In this document: positions 41,440 to 49,738 of the stretch, piece by piece
Numbering within the stretch: position 1 is the stretch's first letter
Layout: every line of letters starts with the position of its first letter
IMG/VR virus record: IMGVR_UViG_3300046780_000464
Span: 19,590 to 83,589 of that record
Source: a virus
Length of the DNA stretch: 64,000 bases
Reading direction: 5' to 3' (one strand)
The notes under the pieces: model-generated
What the model was told of the DNA's origin: nothing
The model's database searches: none
Seen by the model: the letters and a program-made list of their open reading frames with translations, nothing else
Translations under genes and position numbers: made by a program

Positions 41440-44177
41440 TATCTCCAGCCTGAGAACACGATCGGATTAATATACGATCGCAAGGCGACATCTGGTGTAT
41501 TGCCTAGCTTTTTCGATACTGCCAATGCAACCTGTTGGCAGGCCTTCTTAAAAGCTGCATCATCACCGGGTGGGGGTGCACGCATCTTTGATATTACTTC
41601 GTTTGCAGTCTTGTTAGCAAACAACGTCCTAAAATCCTTAGGCTTGCCTAAACCCTTTGTAATATGTTTTGTGTAATCCCGCAAGGATTGATCATTGATC
41701 TTCGTGAACAACTTACCCTGATTTTCCCCTGCCATCTTGCGCAGAGAGGCGGCAAGTTCGGGATCTTCAACTGGTAAGTTTAACGAGACACCCTTCTTAC
41801 CTGTAAATCTCAAAAATGTCTTATCCCCCTCAGTCTTGACAAACTTACCTTGTAATGTAGTCGCACCATAAGCCTGCTTTTCAGCCCCTGTATCTCGTTC
41901 ACTACCCGGCCTTAGGCCCATCTGCATGATTATACCAAGACATGTAGCATGTTCACGGGTTCGACCATCCCAGGCAGTCAAATTCTTATCATTTTCTTCC
42001 TTGTACTCCGGCATATGTGGGGTTAACTTTAATTCAAGCTCAAACTTTTTTGCATCCTGAGAATCTCTGTACTCCTGATGGAATAGTGGTTGAATACGAC
42101 CCTTAGAGTCTTTACCACCCGCTAGTTGACCCCTAGCGTTAGGATCCATATTGATTCTAACATCAGTCCAGGCTGGTGGGATCTTAAAGTCTTTGGCATG
42201 TTCTGGCCAATCTTCTTTATTGGCCGGAGCAGGAGTTAGACTGTAATACCCAACGGTTGATTCTTTCTTAGGTTTGGCAGTGGTAGTTGCTTTCTTTGCA
42301 GCAGGCTTTGCAGTCTGTGCCTTAGCTGCAGGCTTTGCTGGTGCGGCGGCTGTAGCTGCCGATGCACCAGAACCTTTACTTACAAACTGACCACCTTTAC
42401 CACCACTAGTACCTTCAGGTGCATGTGGATGGTCTTTAGGATCAAAGCCAGCGTCTGCCGCTACCTTAGCATTCAATAGATCAACTAATTTCTGATTATT
42501 ATCATTACTATTGTCACCAGGAGCGCCTCCGCCCGGGGCCAGGGGAACAGCCGGTCGTTTAGGAGGCGCTGCACCAGGTGGCCCAGCGGCAGGTGATGGT
42601 GGACCACCACCCGGTGGTCCGCCTGGCCCTCCTGGTTGTGATGCAGCACCTGGTGGTTGTGGGGCACCAGGTACACCAGGAGGCTGTGGTGGAGCAGGAA
42701 GTTCTTTTGTTAGGTCTACACCATCAAATGGACTATCCGGATCCTGAGCAAGAGAATCACGTACCTCTTGTGGATCAACTGCACCCATACCATAGTAAGT
42801 TTCTCTGGTTGCAGCCTTTACTTGCTCTCTCTGAACAATCTCTTCAGGCTTCTCTTGTCTTAGTGGCTTAAAGTCAAACGTAATATCATCGTCCACTTCA
42901 TCAAACTCGCTTAACTGAATAAGGTCAATAATCTTGGTCAGATTGGGCCGGTACAATACTTCCTGAAATGCCGCAATCCAGTCTTCAAAAGAAACCAGTT
43001 CACCCTCGCTACTTGCATTCAATCCAGCAGGCTGAATGCCCAACAACTTAACCAGTGGAATACGGGCAATCGCCGCCATATGTTCTTGAGATTGTGCTTG
43101 TAAGGAATCCAGTCCACCAAGTGGAGCACTAACATTACTAAAATCTTCAGCGTCCTTATCAATGACCATTGCGCCTTGGTTATTCTTGATATTGTTAAAT
43201 AACGCGACACGGGCAAATAGTGCATCCCCACCCACACCAGTGGTGGCGTCCATATTGGTTTTCAATACACTGTGTGAAAAGTTCTGAATCAAGTCACTGA
43301 CACTCTGTCTTGTCCTTAACCAATTGTCGACATAGGGCTTGAGCATTTGAGACATGCTTAACCCGCCAAAAGCATAGGCGGGTTTCAAGATGTCCGGCAT
43401 TTCTCGACCAACAAATGTCAGCAACCGTGAGCGATGTACCTCGCGCGACATTACAAACCAAGTGATTGGGTTATACCAATCAGGGCTCAGTGGATCAACC
43501 GAGTCATACCGGGTAGGATAACACCAAGTGGGCTCTACCGGCAAGACTCTAATCAGCTTTTGCGCTTTACCACTATTTGACGAACCAACCTTCTGTTTAC
43601 TCAACAGATTGCGACCATCACCTAAATCTAGCCTTAACTCTTCGTCATCGTGAGTTTTGCCGGTGTCTAGGTATAAATGACCGCGACCAAAGAAACCATC
43701 AGCCTCTGTTGCTTTTTGAAATGCCTTTCTAATCCTAAGGTTGTCCATCTTGTCATTGATTTTCTTGATCTTGTCTGACTTGCTTTCATCACCACTGGCG
43801 GCCTTTAACTCAATCCACTCACGAGTCATTTCAGAAGCAATAACTTCTGTAACCACCCGGTACTCTGGGCGTTGTGATAGACTAGCCAGGTAGGCATAGC
43901 CCATAAACACAACGCCTTCAGCATAAGCTGTGGCAATAAAGTCTCTGGACGCCCAACCAAAGGTTCCAGATATTGTTTCATCCATCGCCAGTGTTGGAAT
44001 ATCGCGCTCTTTTAGCGCGTTTTCAACTGCTGGCGGGAAGCTCGGTACTTCAAATGGACTACGAGTTGCTACTGAAGGCCGCCTAATCATGGCTGACTTA
44101 GCCAGAACCTCAGACGGTATTATCTTTACCGGGTTCTTTGTTTCCGATACTTGCTTGAGATCGGTAACTTCAGCCAA
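41439..44177 (-). CDS. Portal protein (DUF1073-like) fused to type IB DNA topoisomerase
   Basis: 912 residues in one open frame, TTG start at 44177 (GGAGG ten bases upstream). Residues ~60-480 are a portal of the DUF1073 type (FGWASRDFIATAYAEGVVFM, RPEYRVVTEVIASEMTREW, EPTWCYPTRYD, SREVHRSRLLTFVGREMP, LGIQPAGLNASSEGELVSF). A Pro/Gly linker (~492-555), HPHAPEGTSGGKGGQF (~583-598) and an Ala/Lys linker follow. Residues ~645-912 match topoisomerase IB: KIPPAWTDVRI, GATTLQGKFVK, KDFRT, LGNTPDVALRSYINP. All five catalytic positions are present: Arg756, Lys794, Arg850, Asn893 and nucleophile Tyr902. The enzyme class relaxes supercoils by nicking one strand. On a portal it could relieve torsion during packaging or ejection; that is inference. 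Confidence 0.88.
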   Translation of the reverse strand: MAEVTDLKQVSETKNPVKIIPSEVLAKSAMIRRPSVATRSPFEVPSFPPAVENALKERDIPTLAMDETISGTFGWASRDFIATAYAEGVVFMGYAYLASLSQRPEYRVVTEVIASEMTREWIELKAASGDESKSDKIKKINDKMDNLRIRKAFQKATEADGFFGRGHLYLDTGKTHDDEELRLDLGDGRNLLSKQKVGSSNSGKAQKLIRVLPVEPTWCYPTRYDSVDPLSPDWYNPITWFVMSREVHRSRLLTFVGREMPDILKPAYAFGGLSMSQMLKPYVDNWLRTRQSVSDLIQNFSHSVLKTNMDATTGVGGDALFARVALFNNIKNNQGAMVIDKDAEDFSNVSAPLGGLDSLQAQSQEHMAAIARIPLVKLLGIQPAGLNASSEGELVSFEDWIAAFQEVLYRPNLTKIIDLIQLSEFDEVDDDITFDFKPLRQEKPEEIVQREQVKAATRETYYGMGAVDPQEVRDSLAQDPDSPFDGVDLTKELPAPPQPPGVPGAPQPPGAASQPGGPGGPPGGGPPSPAAGPPGAAPPKRPAVPLAPGGGAPGDNSNDNNQKLVDLLNAKVAADAGFDPKDHPHAPEGTSGGKGGQFVSKGSGASAATAAAPAKPAAKAQTAKPAAKKATTTAKPKKESTVGYYSLTPAPANKEDWPEHAKDFKIPPAWTDVRINMDPNARGQLAGGKDSKGRIQPLFHQEYRDSQDAKKFELELKLTPHMPEYKEENDKNLTAWDGRTREHATCLGIIMQMGLRPGSERDTGAEKQAYGATTLQGKFVKTEGDKTFLRFTGKKGVSLNLPVEDPELAASLRKMAGENQGKLFTKINDQSLRDYTKHITKGLGKPKDFRTLFANKTANEVISKMRAPPPGDDAAFKKACQQVALAVSKKLGNTPDVALRSYINPIVFSGWR

Positions 44178-44339
44178 CTAGAGGTGTCCTCCGAAGATCA
44201 AGACTAGTAGAACAATTATCAATAACAAAACCCCAAATGATGGGTAATAACCATAGTTGTAAGGTGCCATATGCCCCCAATTAGGCAACCCACCTACAAG
44301 CAGTAGGATTAGTATAACTAGAAGAATAATGCCAAGCAT
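44178..44339 (-). CDS. DUF3309-like small membrane protein
   Basis: 53 residues: MLGIILLVILILLLVGGLPN, WGHMAPYNYGYYPSFG, VLLLIIVLLVLIF. Two hydrophobic segments around a Tyr/Pro turn match DUF3309, a small protein common in Proteobacteria. ATG overlaps the upstream TAA, and its stop abuts the portal start. A host-derived peptide maintained before the portal is unusual. Confidence 0.7.
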   Translation of the reverse strand: MLGIILLVILILLLVGGLPNWGHMAPYNYGYYPSFGVLLLIIVLLVLIFGGHL

Positions 44340-44497
44340 TATCTAATGCCAGGCATAAAGATAAACAACCCCAGCAACAACACAGCCACAAACGCAAAGA
44401 AGACGTTTGACGTGGCGAATGGTTGTAATGGTGGAAAGGGTAGGATTGTGAGGAGCCACAGGAACATCACGACGACGAACAGGATTTCGATGATCAT
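44339..44497 (-). CDS. Small two-span membrane protein
   Basis: 52 residues (MIIEILFVVVMFLWLLTILP, FPPLQPFATSN, VFFAFVAVLLLGLFIFMPG). Two spans with a short Pro-rich loop. TGGAGGG precedes the ATG. It is coupled to the DUF3309-like gene. Role unknown; a holin-like function cannot be excluded. Confidence 0.65.
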   Translation of the reverse strand: MIIEILFVVVMFLWLLTILPFPPLQPFATSNVFFAFVAVLLLGLFIFMPGIR

Positions 44498-44514
44498 CTT
44501 GCCCTCCACGTGAG

Positions 44515-45453
44515 TCATCGGACGCGCCTAGCACAGATGTAACCCTGAACATTCGAAGTACCGCCACCACCAAAAGACGTCTCTCCTACCAGATAAATGG
44601 TAAGAGGTACCGCAGTGTTAGCACGGCATTGTCCAGTCATCAATACCTGCCGCGCCCCGGATGTCAGCGCCGTTGTATAAAACAACGTCATAATGCCAAC
44701 ACCCACGTACAGATCGTTGTCAGTCGGCAGCGAGTTATCATTCAAACTAATACTGCCACAAATCATATTTGGACTTTTATTGGAGGGAGGTCGAAAGTCA
44801 ACACAACCCCACATTTCCCAGCAGCCAGGAGTCAAAGTGATCTGAGTAATCGTTGAGGGCAGATCCGAAGTAACTACAATACCAGTTTGATTAGCCGATA
44901 CAATGTATTCACCAATCTCACCCGGCTGCGCATCAGATCCGTCGTTTATCCCCATAAGTTTTGAGGTATTTGGAACAAGTAATAGATTATCAGAACCTAA
45001 TACAGCTAAGTTACCACCATCCGTACTAACTTCTGTTGGTCCAGGAATGCCTTGTGGTCCGGTATCACCAGTTGGCCCTGGAGGTCCGGTATCACCAGTA
45101 GCACCTTGTGGTCCGGTATCACCAGTTGGCCCTGGAGGTCCTTGCACACCAGGTGGTCCTGCTACAACTGTTGTATAGGCTTGCTCAAAAGCAAGCTTCG
45201 GCTCCCAATACATAGTTTGTTCTGGGTCTGGATAGGCAACGAAGTAATCACCAATCGCAGGATCACCATTTGCAAAGAACATATCCGTAACGTCAATTGT
45301 TTCCGGAGTTCCTAGATTGTCAACGGTGACAGTTGCTGCCGACCGGCTGAAATCAGTAATCGGTGCGGCCTCAATTATACGGTAAGTCTGATAGAACATC
45401 GGCAGACCCAAATCGGGTCTGGGATCTTGTGGTGGGAGATCGGGCATAGACAT
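44515..45453 (-). CDS. Collagen-like fibre protein
   Basis: 312 residues. A globular N-terminus ([20 protein letters not shown]) is followed at ~98-138 by Gly-X-Y collagen repeats ([20 protein letters not shown] and more) and a C-terminal beta-rich ~165-residue domain ([44 protein letters not shown]) like trimeric heads of phage fibres. Located between terminase and portal, it may be a head decoration fibre. Confidence 0.72.
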   Translation of the reverse strand: MSMPDLPPQDPRPDLGLPMFYQTYRIIEAAPITDFSRSAATVTVDNLGTPETIDVTDMFFANGDPAIGDYFVAYPDPEQTMYWEPKLAFEQAYTTVVAGPPGVQGPPGPTGDTGPQGATGDTGPPGPTGDTGPQGIPGPTEVSTDGGNLAVLGSDNLLLVPNTSKLMGINDGSDAQPGEIGEYIVSANQTGIVVTSDLPSTITQITLTPGCWEMWGCVDFRPPSNKSPNMICGSISLNDNSLPTDNDLYVGVGIMTLFYTTALTSGARQVLMTGQCRANTAVPLTIYLVGETSFGGGGTSNVQGYICARRVR

Positions 45454-45753
45454 CTACAGTCCACCAGCCAGTGCTAAGGCATCATCCTTCGCGTGCTGTA
45501 AATGACCAGAAGGATACTGTGTCACTTGCACTGTAAAGCCTTCTGCTATCAACGCATGTTGATATTCAGTTAAGTTAGCTGCTGAATTAAATGTTGTAGT
45601 ACCACTATCAACAGTGCCAGTAACCGAACTATTTTTCTTGACCGCTACAGAAAGTGCATAAATCTTATTCCCATCATGTGTAATCACCGCGGCGTACTTC
45701 CAGCCGGTTGGTTTGAAATTTGAGAAAGGTTCTACTTCAACTTCCTCGGTCAT
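45454..45753 (-). CDS. Hypothetical late protein
   Basis: 99 residues: WKYAAVITHDGNKIYALSVA, TTTFNSAANLTEYQHALIAE, GFTVQVTQYPSGHLQHAKDD. Beta-rich then helical; no family recognised. ATG overlaps the upstream TGA and its stop abuts the collagen-like start. Confidence 0.62.
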   Translation of the reverse strand: MTEEVEVEPFSNFKPTGWKYAAVITHDGNKIYALSVAVKKNSSVTGTVDSGTTTFNSAANLTEYQHALIAEGFTVQVTQYPSGHLQHAKDDALALAGGL

Positions 45754-45908
45754 GTCGGTTCCACAGTTTCCGGTGGGATAATCACAGTTCCCGACTTTTC
45801 AATACTTGCCTTCCATTCTAACAATTCCCGAATCGCCACTTCCATTTCATCAGGAGTCATGCGACCATGATGGCGAGGTTCCGGAGGTTGTTGTCTTGAC
45901 TCTACCAT
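45750..45908 (-). CDS. Small hypothetical protein overlapping terminase end
   Basis: 52 residues from ATG 45908 (MVESRQQPPEPRHHGRMTPD, EMEVAIRELLEWKASIEKSG). The start overlaps the terminase TGG TAG end and its stop overlaps the next ATG (ATGA). A helical C-terminal half. An internal ATG at residue 17 is an alternative start. Confidence 0.5.
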   Translation of the reverse strand: MVESRQQPPEPRHHGRMTPDEMEVAIRELLEWKASIEKSGTVIIPPETVEPT

Positions 45909-47533
45909 CTCGGTCCGTGCATGTTGGAAGTTAGATTAACCAAATCAACTGGCCGTCTAGCAACTATGGTTTCAGACATTGCTAATACCTTGGGATCTAT
46001 ATTCAAGGTCTGCCGCTTGCTGAGCATTATGTGCATCACTCCGGCCACAACATTAGCTAGATCGTCGTGAGTACCGGGAGAGTGATCGATTGTCTCGTGA
46101 CCACCACGTGAGATTCGCCGGTCGAGTCCGAGCAACTGGTTATAAAGGCGACTGTTATCAAGTAACTCACACCGTCCGGCGTTGACGATCGGTAGAAATG
46201 CAACGTAAATGTCGGATTTACTAGCCTTAGAGACATTATATTCAACACCCTTTATTCTAAATCTTTCCCTGGGCCACTCACCAGCATAGTGGTCACCAAC
46301 TACCCTAAAGACCCGATAAGTATGTAATACTGAAACAAACTCTTCAACCACCGCTTCCGGTGAGAATTGTGGTCTACGCTCTCTCAATACATCAAGTACA
46401 CCACGTTTAGTCTGAGGATCAATATGGCCAATTGCCAGGGTCATACTATCACTGGAACCACCACTAGGATCTACAAATCCGTAATAACGCATCCCCATTT
46501 CATATGGTAGTTCATGTAATCCGCGGGTGGTTACACTATCAATTGCCTCTTTCGTGATAAAGGCATCAACATCAGATCTAAATTCGGCACCATATTCCGC
46601 GGCAGCACTATAGGGGTCTTCTTCGTACTTTTCATCAATAAACGTTTGTGGTACCGTAGGATTCATTATTCTTGTAGCAGCACGCCAAATCAGAGGACCT
46701 TCATCTTTACCAAAGTACCTTTCAAAGTTATTCCACAATACACCACGGCGAGCGTATGGGGATGAAGCGCCCAACAATAGTGCATTTGGGATGGTGGCCA
46801 TTGCCGGCTCAAGGGCGGCGATAATTTCTGTATCAGGATTTGCCGAAGACTCGTCACTATGCCAAAAAGCAATCTCATCACACAATGCCGCAATAATGGT
46901 TCTTGACCGGACTGCTCTATAACTAGCTGTGCCAACTTCAACTAAGATATTACCATGAAATAGAACAGATTCGGCGTTCTCTGTCTTGACTCTGGTCTTC
47001 AATTTCGGATGATCTAGAAAGGCTTTAACATAACCCATGATTACTCGAGCTTGTCGACGGTCTGCTGCCAATACAAGTAGTACACCCAGTTCCCCGGGGT
47101 CCAGATAATGAGACCAATCATAACAACAACCCAAATACACAGCAATAGCAGCAAGTATACGAGACTTCCCGCCGCGACGACCGACCGGCATCCAGACCCG
47201 TGACGATTTCTTCGTAGGCTGGTCAATAAGATCAGTGCAGTCTCTAAAGATCTGGTATTCTTCATTTTCTTCAAATGGAATGGCGAATACAGTACCAACA
47301 AAAGAACGCCAGGAAGTCCAATTACTACCGTACCAATCAGGAATTATTTCAGCAATGAAATCATGTGGTCTACCCGCATAGGAGTAGGCCCACTTCAAAT
47401 CTACATCAGGTTCCTTTATCAACTGTAACTTTGGAATTACCCTGTCTTTCAAACTGACATAGGTATCCAGCGCCAAATCTTCCAGACGGCGCCGGTTATG
47501 TGGTAATGTTTGATGTCTAGTCTTGGTAGGCAT
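45902..47533 (-). CDS. Terminase large subunit
   Basis: 543 residues. Packages DNA into proheads with an ATPase and a nuclease. Walker A is the variant GRRGGKS in RVWMPVGRRGGKSRILAAIA; the Walker B region is AALCDEIAFWHSDE; the RNase H-like nuclease starts at YYGFVDPSGGSSDSMTLAIG with Asp, and later GDHYAGEWPRERF and THDDLANVVAGVMH carry the remaining acidic positions. Length is typical. The start codon is ATG and the upstream lipoprotein stop shares a base with it. Confidence 0.93.
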   Translation of the reverse strand: MPTKTRHQTLPHNRRRLEDLALDTYVSLKDRVIPKLQLIKEPDVDLKWAYSYAGRPHDFIAEIIPDWYGSNWTSWRSFVGTVFAIPFEENEEYQIFRDCTDLIDQPTKKSSRVWMPVGRRGGKSRILAAIAVYLGCCYDWSHYLDPGELGVLLVLAADRRQARVIMGYVKAFLDHPKLKTRVKTENAESVLFHGNILVEVGTASYRAVRSRTIIAALCDEIAFWHSDESSANPDTEIIAALEPAMATIPNALLLGASSPYARRGVLWNNFERYFGKDEGPLIWRAATRIMNPTVPQTFIDEKYEEDPYSAAAEYGAEFRSDVDAFITKEAIDSVTTRGLHELPYEMGMRYYGFVDPSGGSSDSMTLAIGHIDPQTKRGVLDVLRERRPQFSPEAVVEEFVSVLHTYRVFRVVGDHYAGEWPRERFRIKGVEYNVSKASKSDIYVAFLPIVNAGRCELLDNSRLYNQLLGLDRRISRGGHETIDHSPGTHDDLANVVAGVMHIMLSKRQTLNIDPKVLAMSETIVARRPVDLVNLTSNMHGPRW

Positions 47534-47688
47534 CAGCTACCGTACTGCACTGTGATTACCCAGACACCGGGTTGTGTCTGGGTGTAAGTGTAACCGGTCA
47601 CACAGCGTTGACCATTTACACCACAACCAGTGCAGCCGGCAAGGACAAAGCCCATACCAACCACTAGAGAGAGAATGATCAACTTCAT
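47533..47688 (-). CDS. Small lipoprotein
   Basis: 51 residues with a lipoprotein signal: MKLIILSLVVGMGFVLAGC, lipobox LAGC, then TGCGVNGQRCVTGYTYTQTQ. The ATG at 47688 is supported by GAGGG upstream. It lies between the two terminase genes. Small phage lipoproteins can be outer spanins or exclusion proteins, but no partner i-spanin is evident nearby. Confidence 0.68.
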   Translation of the reverse strand: MKLIILSLVVGMGFVLAGCTGCGVNGQRCVTGYTYTQTQPGVWVITVQYGS

Positions 47689-47689
47689 G

Positions 47690-48667
47690 TTAATTCCCTC
47701 TTGAAAACTTTGGTAACCTACGTTGTGCCCCCGCACCTTGTATCTCGTACTCTTCTTCCCCAAGCGTGATCATGTTAGCAATAAACATTTCAAGTTCATC
47801 AACAGACATTTTCCTGACTGTCTCTTCAAATTCTTCCTTTGTGCGGGGGAGGTTAATTGTGATTTCCCGCCGCTCAATACCCACTTGAGTGTCTCTTGCC
47901 AGTAATGTTAAGGCATGAGTCTTATCAATCGTCATTACTTCGATTTTGTTATCACCAACCCTAACACCTTTGAATATCTTTTTGGCTGATTCCGAAAGGT
48001 ATCTTGTATCGCAAACATACATCATCGGCTCGCCGATACCATGGCATTGTGGGCAATCTGAATTGATTTCACGATTACGACTATACCCACTCCCACCCTT
48101 GATATCGACTTCTTTGCGGTTCTTACCAGCCACCCATGCAGCAGTGGCATGTTTGAAGATCAAGGGACCAAATTCGTTTGTAATACAAGAAGAGGGCCAA
48201 TTGTTTTCACCGTAGGACTGCGCCTGCTCAACATAATACAATTCAGGGTCGGTGTACTGAAAGCGATTGCCTTCACCCCAACAATGCCTACAAGGCACTC
48301 GCCAAACACCGGTAATCTCGGTCGGATCACCTTCGTAAATATGTTTTAATTCACGACGAACATCAGCTGCGGTAACCGATGCCATCTCTGTAATAGTTTC
48401 AAGTCTTTCACGAATAGCACAACGAACACTAATCTCTTTCATCGCAATATCGAAATTCGAGAACCCCGACCGGGTGGCGCTTTGTTGTGGATTCTGACTA
48501 ACAATCAATTCATCAACAAACTTGCGCTGGTGTGCGGGTAGTCTACTATAGAACCACAACGTCTGAGGGGAAGGCGGTAAATCATCAAAACGCATACGGG
48601 AGTAGGCACTGCTACTACCGTATTTTATATTCCTTTTTGGTTGTTTGATAGGAGGAGGGTTTGGCAC
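47690..48667 (-). CDS. Terminase small subunit with DnaJ-like zinc finger
   Basis: 325 residues. The N-terminal part resembles terminase small subunits of the terminase_2 type (LPAHQRKFVDELIVSQNPQQ, SATRSGFSNFDIAMKEISVR, MASVTAADVRRELKHIY). In the middle, CRHCWGEGN and CPQCHGIGE form a DnaJ-type zinc-binding pair, an extension seen in some large-genome phages. It recognises DNA for packaging. It directly precedes the lipoprotein and large terminase. Confidence 0.83.
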   Translation of the reverse strand: MPNPPPIKQPKRNIKYGSSSAYSRMRFDDLPPSPQTLWFYSRLPAHQRKFVDELIVSQNPQQSATRSGFSNFDIAMKEISVRCAIRERLETITEMASVTAADVRRELKHIYEGDPTEITGVWRVPCRHCWGEGNRFQYTDPELYYVEQAQSYGENNWPSSCITNEFGPLIFKHATAAWVAGKNRKEVDIKGGSGYSRNREINSDCPQCHGIGEPMMYVCDTRYLSESAKKIFKGVRVGDNKIEVMTIDKTHALTLLARDTQVGIERREITINLPRTKEEFEETVRKMSVDELEMFIANMITLGEEEYEIQGAGAQRRLPKFSRGN

Positions 48668-49173
48668 TATTCAAGCTCCACAATTTCTAAATCAGCACCA
48701 GCTTCGAATTCTACTATAATGTCTCGATTGAACAAACTCATCAATAACCGAATTCTATCGTTTGAATTCATTGAAATAACAGTACCTATTTGATCAAAAA
48801 ACGGGCTATCTTTAGTTTTTACTCTGACTATCGTATCAACCGGTAAGACATTCCCACCAAACTTTGCTTGAATCTCATAAATTGTCTCGATATAAGTGGT
48901 GGCCACCCATAAAGGTCTTGGATCTAACTTGTTTCCTGTTAAAAGCCGAATAACCCCGTATGTATTTCCGGGTATTCCCCACTGCGTCTTATCTTCAAGA
49001 AAAACAAATCCGTAACAGGGAAATAACGGAGCGTCCTTAGGACCTCGTGCTCGGATAGATGGAAGTACGGGTTTGGTGTAGAACGGGCAAAACGCGTCTA
49101 GACCCTGTCGAGTCAGGTTCTCGACAGCTTTACGTTCCTGAGCACCATAAGTTTGAAAGCAAGCCCATGCCAT
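48667..49173 (-). CDS. NusG/RfaH-like transcription antiterminator
   Basis: 168 residues from ATG 49173, chosen because GGAG lies six bases upstream. Residues ~1-100 are an NGN domain (MAWACFQTYGAQERKAVENL, GLDAFCPFYTKPVLPSI, PLFPCYGFVFLEDKTQWGIP, NTYGVIRLLTG). Residues ~115-168 fit a KOW domain (DTIVRVKTKDSPFFDQIGTV, RLLMSLFNRDIIVEFEAGAD). The PLFPGY-type motif is closer to specialised RfaH-like paralogues than to housekeeping NusG. It binds RNA polymerase to prevent pausing and termination. It is the first gene of the ~49-kb late operon, so it likely enables its own operon to be read through. Confidence 0.83.
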   Translation of the reverse strand: MAWACFQTYGAQERKAVENLTRQGLDAFCPFYTKPVLPSIRARGPKDAPLFPCYGFVFLEDKTQWGIPGNTYGVIRLLTGNKLDPRPLWVATTYIETIYEIQAKFGGNVLPVDTIVRVKTKDSPFFDQIGTVISMNSNDRIRLLMSLFNRDIIVEFEAGADLEIVELE

Positions 49174-49207
49174 CTGCTCTCCATTCCTCACTCCCGCAAG
49201 CACAGAG

Positions 49208-49217
49208 AGCTACCGCA
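49208..49217 (-). promoter_or_regulatory. ops-like GCGGTAGC motif in late leader (tentative)
   Basis: Minus strand reads CTGCGGTAGCTCTCTG about 35 bases before the antiterminator start. The GCGGTAGC core equals that of the RfaH-recruiting ops element (GGCGGTAGCGT), but the following T is displaced. An eight-base match can occur by chance; the location in the leader of an RfaH-like gene is the only reason to list it. Confidence 0.3.
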
Positions 49218-49229
49218 GCCCTATGATTA

Positions 49230-49280
49230 GAGCGTTGGTAGTTAAACATGTTATTAGTTTCTTGGATGAGCGTTGGTAGT
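49230..49280. repeat. Direct repeat GAGCGTTGGTAGT around late promoter
   Basis: Two exact 13-base copies at 49230-49242 and 49268-49280, 38 bases apart, with a shorter TTGGTAGT at 49316. One copy overlaps the proposed -10 box of the late promoter, the other lies in the leader. This arrangement suits binding sites for a repressor or activator of late transcription. Confidence 0.7.
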
Positions 49281-49306
49281 ATGCTATTCAAAGCTAACGA
49301 TTGCAA
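49278..49306 (-). promoter_or_regulatory. Candidate late-operon promoter
   Basis: On the minus strand TTGCAA (49301-49306), a 17-base spacer and CATACT (49278-49283) resemble a sigma70-type promoter. It lies between the early terminator and the antiterminator gene, giving a leader of about 100 bases. The upstream half GCTTGCAATCGTT is shared with the early promoter cassette but the conserved GCTTATAT part is missing, so it is a distinct class. Confidence 0.5.
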
Positions 49307-49339
49307 GCAAAAAATTTGGTAGTACACAAACTTTACAAA

Positions 49340-49365
49340 AAAAGCCCCGCCTAAACGGGGCTTTT
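49340..49365 (-). terminator. Intrinsic terminator between early and late leftward operons
   Basis: Perfect stem AAAAGCCCCG / CGGGGCTTTT with loop CCTAAA and U-rich ends on both strands, so it can work in both directions. It ends the short leftward early operon and insulates the late promoter. Confidence 0.9.
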
Positions 49366-49386
49366 ATTTGCGCTACGCTGCTAAAT

Positions 49387-49725
49387 CTACTTGACCGAGG
49401 CCTTGACGACGAAGACCACTGGCCCGTAAAGCTCGGGTTCGTAGCGGAATTCGGCGTTCGGTGACTGGCGCAGCAATTCTCGCTTCCAGAGGTTACTCAT
49501 GTGGTGGTTACGAGGCAGATTGTGCAATCGGCCCTCCTCGTTGGCGTAGGCGGTGCAGCGCACCCGCTTGCCATCGAGCTCGATGCTGGTTAGGTGCGGC
49601 ACGGTTTCGATGTACCCACCAACCGCCTTTTGCAGCACTTTGAGGCTGGGCGTCTTGCCGTGGCAATCCCTGGCCGCGGTGGCCAGGGTATCGTACGGTT
49701 TAACGGTGATTGTGATATACGGCAT
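49387..49725 (-). CDS. DUF3846-like protein
   Basis: 112 residues: MPYITITVKPYDTLATAARD, LKVLQKAVGGYIETVPHL, CTAYANEEGRLHNLPRNHHM, ELYGPVVFVV. The pattern AVGGYIE.V ... NEEG ... N ... GPVVFV matches DUF3846, a small early phage protein of unknown role. It is the second gene of the leftward early operon, followed by a terminator, and is GC-rich compared with many neighbours. Confidence 0.75.
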   Translation of the reverse strand: MPYITITVKPYDTLATAARDCHGKTPSLKVLQKAVGGYIETVPHLTSIELDGKRVRCTAYANEEGRLHNLPRNHHMSNLWKRELLRQSPNAEFRYEPELYGPVVFVVKASVK

Positions 49726-49738
49726 TTTCCACTCCTTT

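Noticed and set aside
45052-45315. Rightward Trp/Ser-rich frame opposite the collagen-like gene
   Set aside because: It is the antisense shadow of Gly-Pro-rich repeats and has no ribosome site.
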